DNA of 64,000 bases from an uncultured Clostridia bacterium (GTDB lineage: Bacteria; Bacillota; Clostridia; TANB77; CAG-508). This document shows positions 1 through 9,381 of this stretch, piece after piece. The translations under genes were made by a program, and so were the position numbers. The notes beneath the pieces were generated by a model that was not told where the DNA came from, ran no database searches, and was given only the letters and a program-made list of their open reading frames with translations. The stretch lies in the NCBI GenBank assembly GCA_949045875.1, contig CARPYP010000010.1, positions 1-64,000 on the forward strand, written 5' to 3'. Position 1 is the stretch's first letter; each line of letters opens with the position of its first letter.

Positions 1-55
1 TCCACCAGTTAAATTATACAACCTACACGGTCGCACCCTATTATATAAAAAAATT

Positions 56-71
56 GGAGCCAATTGGCTCC
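56..71 (-). terminator. Intrinsic terminator
   Basis: A perfect 16-base palindrome (GGAGCC...GGCTCC) lies just past the stop codon of the small membrane protein gene. On the minus strand it is followed by a run of T (the A-run at 43-53 of the plus strand), the layout of a Rho-independent terminator. Nothing recognisable is seen in bases 1-42. Confidence 0.75.
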
Positions 72-76
72 TTTTA

Positions 77-331
77 CTATAAGATTATTTCCAATACGAA
101 ACCCGCAATGATTATCATCACTCCTATGACCAATAAGAGTATCATCATATCTAATATTAATGATGATAATTTTCTTATTATTACTCCCACTATCGTGGGG
201 CTACTTGAGATCCATATCCGCAAATTTGGCTTATATAGGCTCATTATTTTGTCACTAACTTTTCCTGCGAGAATTCCTGCGCAGAAAATTAATACTAGAA
301 TCAATAGGTTCATCAATGTTACTGATATCAT
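77..331 (-). CDS. Small membrane protein, unknown function
   Basis: This 84-residue protein is mostly hydrophobic, with a likely membrane helix near residues 7-24 and another near residues 58-83, joined by a short basic loop. The ATG start is preceded by an AAAGGAGG ribosome binding site at good spacing, and a terminator follows the stop, so it looks like a real gene. I recognise no family. It is the last gene downstream of the recO cluster and may be transcribed with it or from its own promoter in the gap before it. Confidence 0.6.
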   Translation of the reverse strand: MISVTLMNLLILVLIFCAGILAGKVSDKIMSLYKPNLRIWISSSPTIVGVIIRKLSSLILDMMILLLVIGVMIIIAGFVLEIIL

Positions 332-361
332 AGCTATTCCTCCTTTGCCCTTGGCTTTTTA

Positions 362-705
362 ACATCTATGATATTTTACTATTAATTTACATAATTGTCA
401 ATACTGAGTTTTTAGTCGTTCTAAATAATTTTGTGAATCACATAAATTGGAGGTTGTAGGGAGGATTATATGTTTTAAAATTTATATAAAATTATAAATA
501 TACGTTGTAGGGGCACCGTTTGCGGGAATACCTACGATAAATTTGGCAGAGCGTGAAAAATTTGCCATAGCAAATTTTACTCGTTCTACAAATTTAACTG
601 GGCTCGAAGAGAGACATGACACCACTGTGCCCTTGAAATTACAGAAATTTATGCTGTTTTTTGTCTCCGTCCCCAAAAACATCCGTCCCCAAAAACATCA
701 TAAGT
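362..705. other. Intergenic gap without a supported gene
   Basis: This stretch between the small membrane gene and recO holds open frames on both strands, but none has a ribosome binding site or a recognisable product. The part from about 510 to 700 is less AT-rich than its surroundings and ends in two copies of a short repeat, so it is probably a remnant of a dispersed repeat. Confidence 0.5.
667..696. repeat. Two copies of CCGTCCCCAAAAAC
   Basis: The 14-mer CCGTCCCCAAAAAC occurs at 667-680 and again at 683-696. From memory, GGGGACGG-type words are common in intergenic repeats of clostridial genomes, some of them linked to REP-associated tyrosine transposases; no such transposase is present here. 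The assignment as a dispersed repeat is inference. Confidence 0.45.
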
Positions 706-1419
706 TCATTTATATTCTTTTTCTAGCTTTTCATTTAAGTATATCATTGATATTATCTTATATTCCTGTATGCATTCTTCTGTTATATTAAATCCAAATA
801 GTTTTTTTGGGGGCGCCATTATGGTGTATTTTATTCCATCTCTTGTTCCTTTACTCATTGTTATTGCACCTCGGTCTTGTTTACTACATTCTTTGCATTT
901 GAATCCATTGTCTTTTATGCTAAAGTGTGTTATGTTTTCTTTTTCTCCACATGTTACACATTTTTCTACTTGTGGTGTATATCCTAATATTGATGTTAAT
1001 CTCATTTTAAATATACTTGTTACTAATTCTTTATTCATTTCTGTTTCCGATATCATATATAGTGTGTTTAATAATAGCTGCAGTGTTTTGTAATTGTTTT
1101 CATTTTCTGTTGCTACATCATTTACTATTTTTGTTATGTTTGCTGCACTTTCTAGCTTGTCTAAGTCTATTCTTAGGTTATAAAAGATTTCTATGATATC
1201 ACATGAATTTATATTATATGTATTATTTCCTTCGAATAATATGTAGTCTGCAAAACATAAGTATTGGGTGCCAGCAAGTAGTGCACTTTTTGGTTTTCTT
1301 GCACCTTTTGCTGCACACCCTATTTTTCCTAACCCTGGTGTTAATAGTGTTATCATTTTGTCTGAATCTCCCATATTACTTTCTACTAATACTATTCCTT
1401 TAGTTTTTATTATTCCCAT
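706..1419 (-). CDS. recO: DNA repair protein RecO
   Basis: RecO works in RecFOR recombinational repair, loading RecA on single-stranded DNA coated with SSB. The 237-residue length and the N-terminal OB-fold sequence (MGIIKTKGIVL, then the lysine-rich AAKGARKPKS) are typical. A zinc-binding CxxC pair is visible near residues 148 and 167 (CVTC and CKEC). It follows era and yqzL on the same strand, the usual order in Firmicutes. The ATG is preceded by an AGGAA-type site. No in-frame CGG codon is present. Confidence 0.95.
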   Translation of the reverse strand: MGIIKTKGIVLVESNMGDSDKMITLLTPGLGKIGCAAKGARKPKSALLAGTQYLCFADYILFEGNNTYNINSCDIIEIFYNLRIDLDKLESAANITKIVNDVATENENNYKTLQLLLNTLYMISETEMNKELVTSIFKMRLTSILGYTPQVEKCVTCGEKENITHFSIKDNGFKCKECSKQDRGAITMSKGTRDGIKYTIMAPPKKLFGFNITEECIQEYKIISMIYLNEKLEKEYK

Positions 1420-1449
1420 TTCCTATGATATTCCTTTCTAAAGACACAA

Positions 1450-1566
1450 TTACTTTTCAACCTTTTTACCTATATTTTGTTCTATATTCTGTATTCTTAG
1501 AAATTCTAAATATACGTCTATGTTTCCTGTCTTTTTAAAGGTGTTCCACGCTATTTCTTTTAACAT
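1450..1566 (-). CDS. yqzL: YqzL-family small protein
   Basis: A 38-residue reading frame starts with an ATG behind GGGAGAG and ends 30 bases before recO. The protein begins MLKEIAWNTFKKTG, the hallmark of the short YqzL proteins that sit between era and recO in Bacillus and Clostridia. Its function is unknown. It is kept because sequence and position both agree with the family. Confidence 0.8.
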   Translation of the reverse strand: MLKEIAWNTFKKTGNIDVYLEFLRIQNIEQNIGKKVEK

Positions 1567-1633
1567 TGTAATCACTCTCCCTTTATTTTTATCTTTTGCT
1601 TTTTTTGTAGTTTTTATTCTGTTTATTTTTTTA

Positions 1634-2548
1634 TTATTTGTTTGGTTTGAATTTTTTTATTATTGTGTCCGTGTCTTGCCAGTCTTCTTTTACTTTGACC
1701 CATGTTTTTAAGTTCACTTTCATTCCAAACATGTTTTCTAGGTCTTGTCTTGCATATGTTCCTATCTTTTTTAACATTTGTCCGCCTTTTCCTATTATTA
1801 TCCCTTTATGTGAGTTTCTTAAACAATATATTGTTGCTTCTATGTTGTAAAATGGTTTGTTATCAATTTTAGCTTTTGACATTTTCATTTTTTCTATTTC
1901 TACATATATTCCATGTGGTATTTCTTCATCTAATAGTTTTAGTGCTTTTTCTCTTATTGTTTCTTCTACTAGTTGCCTCATGGTTTGGTCTGTATATTCT
2001 TCAGTATTATAATATGCTGGTCCAGTTTTAAGATTTTTTTCAATTTCTTCTAGTACTTTGTCTGTATTGTCTTGCTTTATTGCTGATATTGGTAATACTC
2101 CTACAAAGTTATATTCTTCTGAGTATAGTTTTATTAGTGATAATAGTTCTTCTTTTTTTACTAAGTCTATTTTGTTTATGATTAATATTGTCTTTTTCTT
2201 TGATTCTTTTATTTTTTCTAGTATTCTTCTATCACCTGGTCCTATTTCTTTGCTTGTTGCTTCTATTATGAATAAAATTATATCTACTTCTTCTGTTGTT
2301 TCAAATGCTGTGTCATTCATTGTTTCTCCTAGCTTTGTTTTGGGTTTGTGTATTCCAGGAGTGTCTATTATTATTATTTGCGAGTTTGGTCTGTTTATTA
2401 TGGCTTTTATCGCTGTTCTTGTTGTTTGTGGTTTGTTTGTCATTATTGCTATTTTTTCTCCTACTAGTGAGTTGATTAGTGTTGATTTTCCTACATTTGT
2501 TCTTCCTATTATTGATACAAATCCTGATTTGAATTTTTCTTGTTCCAT
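1634..2548 (-). CDS. era: GTPase Era
   Basis: Era is an essential GTPase that binds 16S rRNA and helps assemble the 30S subunit. The 304-residue protein shows the P-loop GRTNVGKS at residue 16, switch II DTPG near 62, the NKID specificity motif near 125, and a C-terminal KH RNA-binding domain with the GKGGQ loop near 252. The ATG follows AAAGGAGAAC. It lies upstream of yqzL and recO as in other Firmicutes. Two GGA codons follow a natural NNC codon here without frame disturbance, a useful contrast to the shift sites described elsewhere. Confidence 0.97.
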   Translation of the reverse strand: MEQEKFKSGFVSIIGRTNVGKSTLINSLVGEKIAIMTNKPQTTRTAIKAIINRPNSQIIIIDTPGIHKPKTKLGETMNDTAFETTEEVDIILFIIEATSKEIGPGDRRILEKIKESKKKTILIINKIDLVKKEELLSLIKLYSEEYNFVGVLPISAIKQDNTDKVLEEIEKNLKTGPAYYNTEEYTDQTMRQLVEETIREKALKLLDEEIPHGIYVEIEKMKMSKAKIDNKPFYNIEATIYCLRNSHKGIIIGKGGQMLKKIGTYARQDLENMFGMKVNLKTWVKVKEDWQDTDTIIKKFKPNK

Positions 2549-2608
2549 ATGTTCTCCTTTATTTAATATGCGATTATTATATCATGAAATATAGTCTTAT
2601 ACAAGATT

Positions 2609-2628
2609 GAGCACGAAATATCGTGCTC
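2609..2628. terminator. Hairpin at the end of the DUF3048 gene
   Basis: Arms GAGCACGA and TCGTGCTC around AATA form a stable stem in the gap between era and the DUF3048 gene, with a T-rich stretch on the plus-strand side. It could end transcription between the two genes, though its T-run does not face the minus-strand transcript. Confidence 0.45.
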
Positions 2629-2634
2629 TTGTTT

Positions 2635-3669
2635 TTATTCAAATGTTACTTTTGTGTCGATTGGTACTATTTGTATGTATGTGTTTCCATCGTTTACATC
2701 TATTTCTTTTCCGCTTTCGTCTTTGTATACTGTTTGTGCATTTCTTGACGCTTTTGAACATTTTATTTTTATTGCTTTTCCGTTTGTTATGTAATATCCT
2801 TCGAGAGTTCCTATATTTTCTATTTCTTGTCTTCCATATCCTGCGTCTTCATCTGTTGTATAGTTGTGCGCATATGTTATTATAATATTTTTTGTGATTC
2901 TTGTTTCTTTGCTTACCATGTCTTTTTCTACTTTTCCATTTACATATCTTTCATATAGTTTTGTTTCTGGATTATATTTGAATGTTACTTTATGACTTGC
3001 TGTGTATGGCATGTTTACTGTGTTTGCTGTTTGACCATTTTCTAATTCTATTTCATTTGGTACATATTTTAATACACTTTTTTGTGTTGATGTTGTTTTG
3101 TATTCTTTTTTTTCAGCATATTCCATTACTTTTTTCATGTTTGTTAATACATTGTGTGGCGCTTTTTTTTCTGATGTTCTCCAAAATGCTGATTCTGTTA
3201 CTAACCCATTTACATTGTTGATTTTTAATTTTTCTATATCTCCTTCTGCTCTTTTACTATATCCAAAGTGTACGAATATACTGTCATTTTCTAGTGCATA
3301 GTCTATGAATACTGGTCTTGCACTTCTTACTGGTCCTATTGTCTCTTCTCTGTTTTTTATGTCTTTATATACTGCTAGAAGCCTTGTAAGTCCTCCTTCT
3401 ACTGTTATTTCATATACTATTGCTGCTTCGTTTAGACCTGCTTGTGGTTTTGCTTCTCCTACATTGTCTATCATTATTGCTACACTTCTTGAGTTTCCTG
3501 ACCATGTTTTGATTCCTGTGTTTTTTGTTTCTTCTTCTTGTGTTGTGTTTTTTTGTTCGTCTGGATTTGCATTTGTTTTTTCATCTTTTTTTACAAGCTT
3601 TGTTCCTATTAGTATTCCTAATATTATTACTACTACTATTAATATTACTATTAGTCCTTTATTTTTCAT
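2635..3669 (-). CDS. DUF3048 (YerB-like) membrane-anchored protein
   Basis: The protein (about 344 residues) has one N-terminal membrane helix, a Lys/Glu/Asn/Thr-rich linker, then a large extracytoplasmic domain typical of DUF3048/YerB, with the signatures SVAIMIDN, ETIGPVRSAR and APHNV. The role of the family is unknown. I take the ATG at 3669 as the start because GAAAGGAAG stands just before it; an in-frame ATG 13 codons upstream has no such site. No lipobox cysteine follows the helix, so it is more likely a membrane protein than a lipoprotein. It stands between ybeY and era. Confidence 0.85.
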   Translation of the reverse strand: MKNKGLIVILIVVVIILGILIGTKLVKKDEKTNANPDEQKNTTQEEETKNTGIKTWSGNSRSVAIMIDNVGEAKPQAGLNEAAIVYEITVEGGLTRLLAVYKDIKNREETIGPVRSARPVFIDYALENDSIFVHFGYSKRAEGDIEKLKINNVNGLVTESAFWRTSEKKAPHNVLTNMKKVMEYAEKKEYKTTSTQKSVLKYVPNEIELENGQTANTVNMPYTASHKVTFKYNPETKLYERYVNGKVEKDMVSKETRITKNIIITYAHNYTTDEDAGYGRQEIENIGTLEGYYITNGKAIKIKCSKASRNAQTVYKDESGKEIDVNDGNTYIQIVPIDTKVTFE

Positions 3670-3815
3670 TTTTTTCTTCCTTTCTTTGTAGGGTTGATTA
3701 TTCATCATCCATTCTTCTAGCTTTTTCTTAAAATATTAATATTTGGAAATTTATTATTTTATTTAAATATTTTGATATTTTTTTTGCTTTTGTAATGTTT
3801 TAAGCTTTTTTTCTG

Positions 3816-3846
3816 GAGTGTGGGCGATTATTAATCGCCCACACTC
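3816..3846. terminator. Strong hairpin after ybeY
   Basis: Two 15-base arms (GAGTGTGGGCGATTA and its complement) around one base form a near-perfect stem just past the ybeY stop. The T-run is weak on both sides, so it may protect the 3' end of the mRNA as well as terminate. Confidence 0.6.
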
Positions 3847-3854
3847 ATTAGATT

Positions 3855-4322
3855 TTATTCTAATATTTCTAATTTTGATAATATGTTTTCTTCTTTTTTT
3901 CTCATTTCTTTTTTATCTTGTTCTTCTATATGGTCATACCCCATTAGATGATAAAATCCATGTACTACCATGTATGCTAACTCTCTTTCTATACTGTGCT
4001 CATATTCTTTTGCTTGTTTTTCAATTATTGGTATACAGATGATTATATCTCCTAATACATCTGGTATACCTGTCTTTTCTTTTGGTATTTCTTCTTTTTC
4101 AAACATTGGAAATGATAGAACATCTGTTGACTTGTCTATGTTTCTTGTTTGCTTGTTTATTTTTTGTATATGTTCTTCGTTTGATAGTGTTATACTTAAA
4201 TATAAGTCGGTTTTGTCTAATTTTTCTTCTTTGAAACATTTTTCTACTGTTTCTTGTATTAATTCTTCATATTCTTTATTTTTCTCTATTTGCTCATAGT
4301 TTATGTCTGTTAGTTGGTTCAT
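3855..4322 (-). CDS. ybeY: Endoribonuclease YbeY
   Basis: YbeY is a zinc-dependent endoribonuclease used in 16S rRNA 3'-end maturation and ribosome quality control. The metal site HGFYHLMGYDH (His-x3-His-x5-His) lies near residues 118-128; a Tyr stands where Leu is more usual between the first two His. The start is placed at 4322 because AAGGGG lies five bases upstream; an in-frame GTG at 4328 is too close to it. In most Clostridia phoH precedes ybeY; here an unrecognised gene does. Confidence 0.93.
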   Translation of the reverse strand: MNQLTDINYEQIEKNKEYEELIQETVEKCFKEEKLDKTDLYLSITLSNEEHIQKINKQTRNIDKSTDVLSFPMFEKEEIPKEKTGIPDVLGDIIICIPIIEKQAKEYEHSIERELAYMVVHGFYHLMGYDHIEEQDKKEMRKKEENILSKLEILE

Positions 4323-4391
4323 TAGCACCCCTTCTTATTTTGGATTTTTTAGATGTTTTTCTGATTTTGTCATTTCTACATTTTTCATAGA

Positions 4392-5624
4392 TTATCCACG
4401 TTTTGCTAATTTTTCATGGTTTTTGCCTTTTAGTTTTACGTTTGTGGTTTTTGCATATGCATCTTTTAAGTGTTTCATTACTCCTAGTTCAACTAATTTC
4501 TTTTTATAGAATTTTACTACATGTTTTGATTGTAAGCCTGTTCCTTGTATTTTCTGTATATCACTTTTTATGTATAGTATTTGCTTTTGCTTTTCTTTTT
4601 GTTCTTCTGAACTTTTTGCTTTTTCTATTTCTTGATATTTATCCCAGAATTTTTGATATTCTTCTTTTTCTGTTGGCTTTTCCCAATATATTTTTGTAGA
4701 TAATAAGTTTATATTATAGTCTTCTAGTAGTGTTATTAATAGTTCATATGCCATGCTTTGTTTTTTGCTGTTTGGACTGCTTATTATTAAGTGTCTGTTG
4801 TCTTTTAATAGACTTTCATAACATTGTTCTGCTACTACTAATGGTAGACTGTGAGTGAATAGCTTTCTGCTTATTCCTAATAGTATCATTCTTTTTTCTA
4901 TTATGTCTCTTTTGTCTAGTTTGCCTGTTAAAAATGAGTTGAATTTATCATATAGATATACTATGTCTTTATATGCTGGTTCTGTTCCTTCTTCAATTTT
5001 GATTGGTAATATGTTTGTGGTGTATTTTTCTAAGTTTTCAAATATGTCATTATATATTTTTTCTTTGTTTTCTTCACTTTCACTTACTACTTTGTCTGCT
5101 AGTTGTACTGAGTAATTTTTTAATAAGCCTTTATATAGACTGTTCATTTTGTCTGCATAAAATGTTTTGTATTTTCCAAGGATTTTTTCCTTTTTGTTAC
5201 CTTTTAGGCTTTCATAGTCTAATTCTAATAGGAATTCTTGCTTTTTGTATTTGTATTCTACATATTGTGTTTCTTTTAGGTGTACTACATTATAGTATTT
5301 TGATAGCGCATTTTCTTCATATGTTGTGGCTATTTTGTTTTTTACTCTTTTATATACTGATTCCATTATATATTTGTCTAGTGCTTCTAAGTATAATACT
5401 ACTGCGTTTTCATATTTTTTTTCTAAGTTTGCTTTACTTTCTTTACTTTTTTCATTATGATTTACATATTCATGGTATGTTTTTACTACATTGCTTCTTT
5501 TCATGGATATTAACATTCCATTTATTCCTATTTTTGTTGGTATTAATAGTTTTGTTATTGTTGTGGTTATTTTAGAGAAAAATGCACCATCTGTCTTTGC
5601 TAGTCTTAGTCCTTTTTCTGCCAT
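4392..5624 (-). CDS. Unrecognised 410-residue protein between yqfD and ybeY
   Basis: I do not recognise this protein. It is rich in Lys, Glu and Tyr, looks largely alpha-helical with probable coiled-coil stretches (residues about 60-200 and 330-360), and has no signal peptide or clear enzyme motif. It occupies the place where phoH usually stands. The upstream yqfD stop codon is directly followed by an in-frame GTG (5651), so translation is probably coupled; I prefer the ATG at 5624 (MAEKGLRLAK), which follows AAAGGA at somewhat long spacing. Confidence 0.75.
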   Translation of the reverse strand: MAEKGLRLAKTDGAFFSKITTTITKLLIPTKIGINGMLISMKRSNVVKTYHEYVNHNEKSKESKANLEKKYENAVVLYLEALDKYIMESVYKRVKNKIATTYEENALSKYYNVVHLKETQYVEYKYKKQEFLLELDYESLKGNKKEKILGKYKTFYADKMNSLYKGLLKNYSVQLADKVVSESEENKEKIYNDIFENLEKYTTNILPIKIEEGTEPAYKDIVYLYDKFNSFLTGKLDKRDIIEKRMILLGISRKLFTHSLPLVVAEQCYESLLKDNRHLIISSPNSKKQSMAYELLITLLEDYNINLLSTKIYWEKPTEKEEYQKFWDKYQEIEKAKSSEEQKEKQKQILYIKSDIQKIQGTGLQSKHVVKFYKKKLVELGVMKHLKDAYAKTTNVKLKGKNHEKLAKRG

Positions 5625-5651
5625 ATTTAATATCATTCCTTTCTTTTGCAC

Positions 5652-6846
5652 TTATTCTGCATTTATGTCTATCTTTTTTTCTTCTCCAATATTTTCCAAT
5701 ATTTCATATATTAATTGTACTTCTATTCCTCCATCTATTTCTTTTACATTTATTTGTTTATTTATTGGGTTTGTTTTGTCTTTTGTTTTTACGGATAGTT
5801 CTTCTTCGAGCTCTTTTACTAGTATATTTTTTAGTTCTTCATAGCTATATTCCTTTTCTATACTAGTGGTTTCCTGATATTCGTCTATCCCTAATTCTAT
5901 CGGTAAATAGAAATCGGAAAATATCTTTAATTTTTTTCTTTCATTTATTGTATCATATTTTTCAAATTTTGGAAGACTTTTATATAAATTTATTTGAAAA
6001 TTATTTAATTTTATAAAATATCTTTTTTCGGAGTTTCCTGTAAAATTCTTTTCTTCTTGTTTATACGTCTTGCTTTTAGTGGCTTCATACCAAACTCTTG
6101 CTTCTATTTCCGCTTCACTATGTACATATCTTGTTCCTGTATATTTTCCATCCATCCATCCGTCCTACAAGTATTGTATCTTTTGTAACAACGTCTCCAA
6201 TTTTTACTACGGGTGTACCAGTTTTAGCGTTTATTTTTGTTATTACTCCCGATTTGTTTGCTACTATGTTACAATATTCATTTTTGTTTATTAGTTCTGG
6301 TTTTTCTGTGTTTTCTACTATTTTTATAATTGCATTTGTTCCGTTTAGATCTATACTCATCCATGCTATGTCATCTCTTTTTAACCTTATTTGTCTTATT
6401 ATTTCTTCTGTGTCTATTTTTGATTTTTGTGCTCCTATTGTTATTCCTTTTTCTTTTATTTGTTGTAATATTTCTTGTGTGTCTATCTTTTCATTCCCTA
6501 TTATCTCAATGTTCCATATATATCTTGATGTAACTAATATACTAATTATTATTGCTAATAGTGCTAATACAAATATTTTCCTTTTTTTGTATCTATTTAG
6601 CATAAATGGTATTCCCTTTTTTTTGTTTATATTTATTCTGCATTTCGTTTTTTTAGCTACTTCTTTTATCTTTTTAAAATCTTTTATGCTGATATTTGTT
6701 TGCATATATGTAGATTTGTCCCTTTTTGTGTTCCATAGTAATATCCTTTTACTTATACACATGTTTATAAATCTTTCTATAAAGTATCCTTCTACTGATA
6801 TATTTACATATCCACAAATATAACTTAATAAGATTTTAAATATCAC
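5652..6846 (-). CDS. yqfD: Sporulation protein YqfD, needs one +1 frameshift
   Basis: YqfD is a membrane protein made in the mother cell during sporulation. Two frames (6846-6118 and 6155-5652) together give one full-length 397-residue protein if a single C is skipped at GGA-C-GGA (base 6162). The joined sequence ILVGGWMDGKYTGTRYVHS matches the family. A membrane helix lies near residues 85-105. The start is a GTG that follows the yqfC stop at once. In the zero frame the codon at the break is CGG, followed about 13 codons later by a stop. This is the only chromosomal gene in the window with the signal, and it shows that the phenomenon is not confined to the mobile element. Confidence 0.88.
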
Positions 6847-7155
6847 TTACTTTTCCTCCATCTCTTCTTCATAGTTCTCAAATTCTATGCTGTCGATTTT
6901 TCCCGTAATTTTCATATCGTCTTGGTTCATTTGTATTAGATTTAAATTGAATCCGTTTACATTTATTACTCCTATGTGTGTATTTACTTTTATATATAAA
7001 CTTTCATATTCTATTATGTTTTTATAGTTTTCTATTAACATTTCACCAAATCCAAGTATTGAGATTTTTGGTGTATTTGATACTACTTCTGCTGGCATTT
7101 CTAGGAATTCATTTATTTTGTTTATTCCTCTGGTGATTCTTTTTTTCTTTTTCAA
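6847..7155 (-). CDS. yqfC: Sporulation protein YqfC
   Basis: YqfC-family proteins are encoded directly before yqfD in spore formers. The 102-residue protein has the family features: a basic N-terminus, the segment FLEMPAEVVSNTPKISILG and a C-terminal acidic tail. The start is TTG behind AAAGGAGAAGG. The yqfC stop touches the yqfD start, so the two are translationally coupled. The family belongs to the SigE regulon in Bacillus; no sigma-E promoter was confirmed here. Confidence 0.88.
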   Translation of the reverse strand: MKKKKRITRGINKINEFLEMPAEVVSNTPKISILGFGEMLIENYKNIIEYESLYIKVNTHIGVINVNGFNLNLIQMNQDDMKITGKIDSIEFENYEEEMEEK

Positions 7156-7253
7156 TGGCGCCTTCTCCTTTTTATATGTATTAAGTTTTAAGGTATTTTC
7201 TTTAATGGCGGGCTACTACATTTGCTTCGCAAATTTTTCACGATGCGTTCGCA

Positions 7254-7295
7254 AGAATATAAAAATATAAAATTAATTTTATATTTTTATATTCT
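7254..7295. terminator. 42-base perfect AT palindrome after pdaA
   Basis: Bases 7254-7274 and 7275-7295 are exact reverse complements (AGAATATAAAAATATAAAATT and its partner) with no spacer. It stands immediately after the stop codon of the deacetylase gene, before yqfC, and could act as a terminator or as an extruded cruciform. Bases 7156-7253 hold a second short dyad, TTTGC-TTC-GCAAA, but no gene. Confidence 0.6.
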
Positions 7296-7298
7296 TTC

Positions 7299-7691
7299 TC
7301 ACTTTTCAAATTGTTCTATGCTTCTAAATTCATAACCCATATTTTTTATCTCTTTTATTACGTCTCCTAATATTTCTGAGTTGTCTTTTGAGGTTGAGTG
7401 CAGTAGTATTACTGCTCCTGGATGTATATTTGATATTATTTTTTCTTTTCCATATTCTGTTCTTCCTTGTTTTGCTTCGTCCCAGTCATCATATGCTAGA
7501 CTCCACATTACTGTTGTGTATCCTAAGTTGTTTGTTATTGCTAGCGTTCTTTCACTATATTCCCCTTTTGGTGGTCTTATGTATCTCATTTCATATCCTG
7601 TTTTTTCATATACTGCTGTTTGCAGTTTTACTACTTCCTCTTTTATTTCTTCTTCTGATAAGTCTGGCATACTATGATGGTTTACTGTATG
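7299..7691 (-). pseudogene. pdaA: 3' part of pdaA-like polysaccharide deacetylase, split by the ICE
   Basis: This is the C-terminal part of a NodB-fold polysaccharide deacetylase. Reading back past the ATG at 7670 the frame stays open into TVNHHSMPDLSEEE, which supplies the second metal-binding His of the family motif H-x3-H; the first His is on the other fragment, 48 kb away. Later motifs are present: RPPKGEYS, MWSLAYDDWD and GAVILLHSTSKDN. PdaA-type enzymes make muramic delta-lactam in the spore cortex, needed for germination. Joined to 55735-56157, the gene would encode about 270 residues with no missing segment. The fragment on its own should be inactive. Confidence 0.9.
7689..7691. other. 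Left attachment junction (attL), shared core CAT
   Basis: On the minus strand the element ends ...AAATACAT and the gene resumes ACAGTAAACCAT. The other junction reads GGAAACCAT then TTTTAAG. The only sequence both ends share is CAT, which is exactly what is needed to rebuild GGA AAC CAT ACA GTA AAC (G N H T V N). A core of two or three bases is the mark of large serine recombinases. Confidence 0.8.
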
Positions 7692-7770
7692 TATTTAAGC
7701 TATACCGATGACGCTTTTTTGTATTACTTGCTATGATTATATTTCGACATTTTATTCTTATAATTTATTA

Positions 7771-9379
7771 CTAAACCTGTGAAAAAGTTAATTCTACTGT
7801 GATTTTCTTGTTTTTATCAAACACAACTTTTTTTACTAACTTTTTTAGGATTTCATTATCTGGATTTTCTATTTTTAAAAATTCATTTGCTAGTTTTTCC
7901 ATTTTTTTATATTCACTATTTTTGCCTTTTATTCCTTTATTATTTTTCTTAATTTCTTCATTGAGCCTATCTATTTCTTGTTGTATTTTTCTCTTTCTTT
8001 CGCTCATTATCTCATATAGCTCTTTAAATTTATCTATTGTTATTTGTTTTGTTACTTTCTTTTCATATAAGCATTTTATTTCATCTTCCACTTTATTAAG
8101 TTCTTTGCTTTTATTTGAAAGCTGGCTTTGAATTTCATTTACTGTGCTTTTTGCTTTTCTTTGTGCATTATTATATATTGCTTTTAATTCCTTTGAAGTA
8201 TATTCTATTTTTTTGATTTCCTCCATTATTGTATTTCTTACTGCATTCATTAGTATTTTTTCTCCAATAACAACATTATCACATAAACTTCTATAATCTG
8301 CTCTTTTCCCACATACTGCACAATTTCCCTCCCAACAAACCTTACCAGATTTTGTTTTGCTTTTATTGTGTTGAAATCTTGCTTTGTTTCCACACTCTCC
8401 ACAATATACAAGCTCTTTTAGTGGGTATTCATATTTTTTTCTAGTATCTGTATTATATGAGCTTAACTTTTCTTGTACCTTATTCCATAATTCTTTACTA
8501 ATAATAGGCTCGTGCATATTTTCCTTTATTATATACTCTGATTTTTCTTTCATTTTTCCTTTTTTTATTTTAGGGCTTATTTGCTCTTTTTTTCCACTTA
8601 CAACATTTCCTATATATACTTGATTTTTTAGCATACTACCTATTTGTGTCCTTAACCATAAATACCTACCATCTGGATTTTTACTGTTTAGATTTTTTCT
8701 AGTGCTAGGCATTTTCATATAAATTCCCGGAGGCGTTATATTTCTATTATTTAATTCATCTGCAATTTTTATTGTAGACATTCCTTTGTTTGCATACATA
8801 TCAAATATCTCTTGTACTATATAACTTACATTCTCATCTATTACTAAATGATTTTTTATTTCTGTATCTTTTTTGTAGCCATAAGGTGCAATTCCTGCTT
8901 GATATTCTCCTGCTTTCATTTTCTTTTTCTTTACGCTCTTAATTTTATTTGAAATATCTTGTATATAGTAATCATTAAAGCTTAATTTGAAAGATAAAAA
9001 TTGTAATCCTCTTGAATCTATTGTGTCTATTCCATCTCCGTATTGCTATATATCGTATATTCATTTTAGGTAAGTATCTCTCTAAATAATAGCCTGTATC
9101 TATATGATCTCTGCCAAATCTTGATAAGTCCTTTGTGATTATGCAATTTACTTTGCCATTTTCTATATCTTGTATCATTTGCTTAAATCTCGGTCTATCA
9201 AAATTTCCTCCTGTATATCCATCATCAACATATTCATCAAACACTTCTAACTCTGTATTTTTACTAATAAAATTATCAATTATATCTCTTTGATTTTCTA
9301 CACTTTCACTTTCTTTTTTTCCTCTGTCTTCGTCTGATAGTCTTATATATTTAGCAACTTTGTACTTTGTTATAATCAT
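7771..9379 (-). CDS. Large serine recombinase 1, needs one +1 frameshift
   Basis: A site-specific recombinase of the large serine family, likely the enzyme that integrates or excises the ICE. Skipping one C at ATA-C-GGA (base 9040) joins two frames into 535 residues. In order: resolvase-type catalytic domain with the serine in YIRLS and the arginine in LSRFGRD, recombinase domain, zinc ribbon (CGECGNKAR ... CAVCGKR), and a coiled coil around residues 380-470. The gene starts two bases after the stop of recombinase 2, so both are translated together. It lies closest to the attachment site. Without the shift the product would stop near residue 134, after the catalytic domain. Confidence 0.88.
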
Positions 9380-9381
9380 AT

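Noticed and set aside
482..791. Overlapping frames on both strands in the gap before recO
   Set aside because: No ribosome binding site, no homologous look, and they cover a short repeat.
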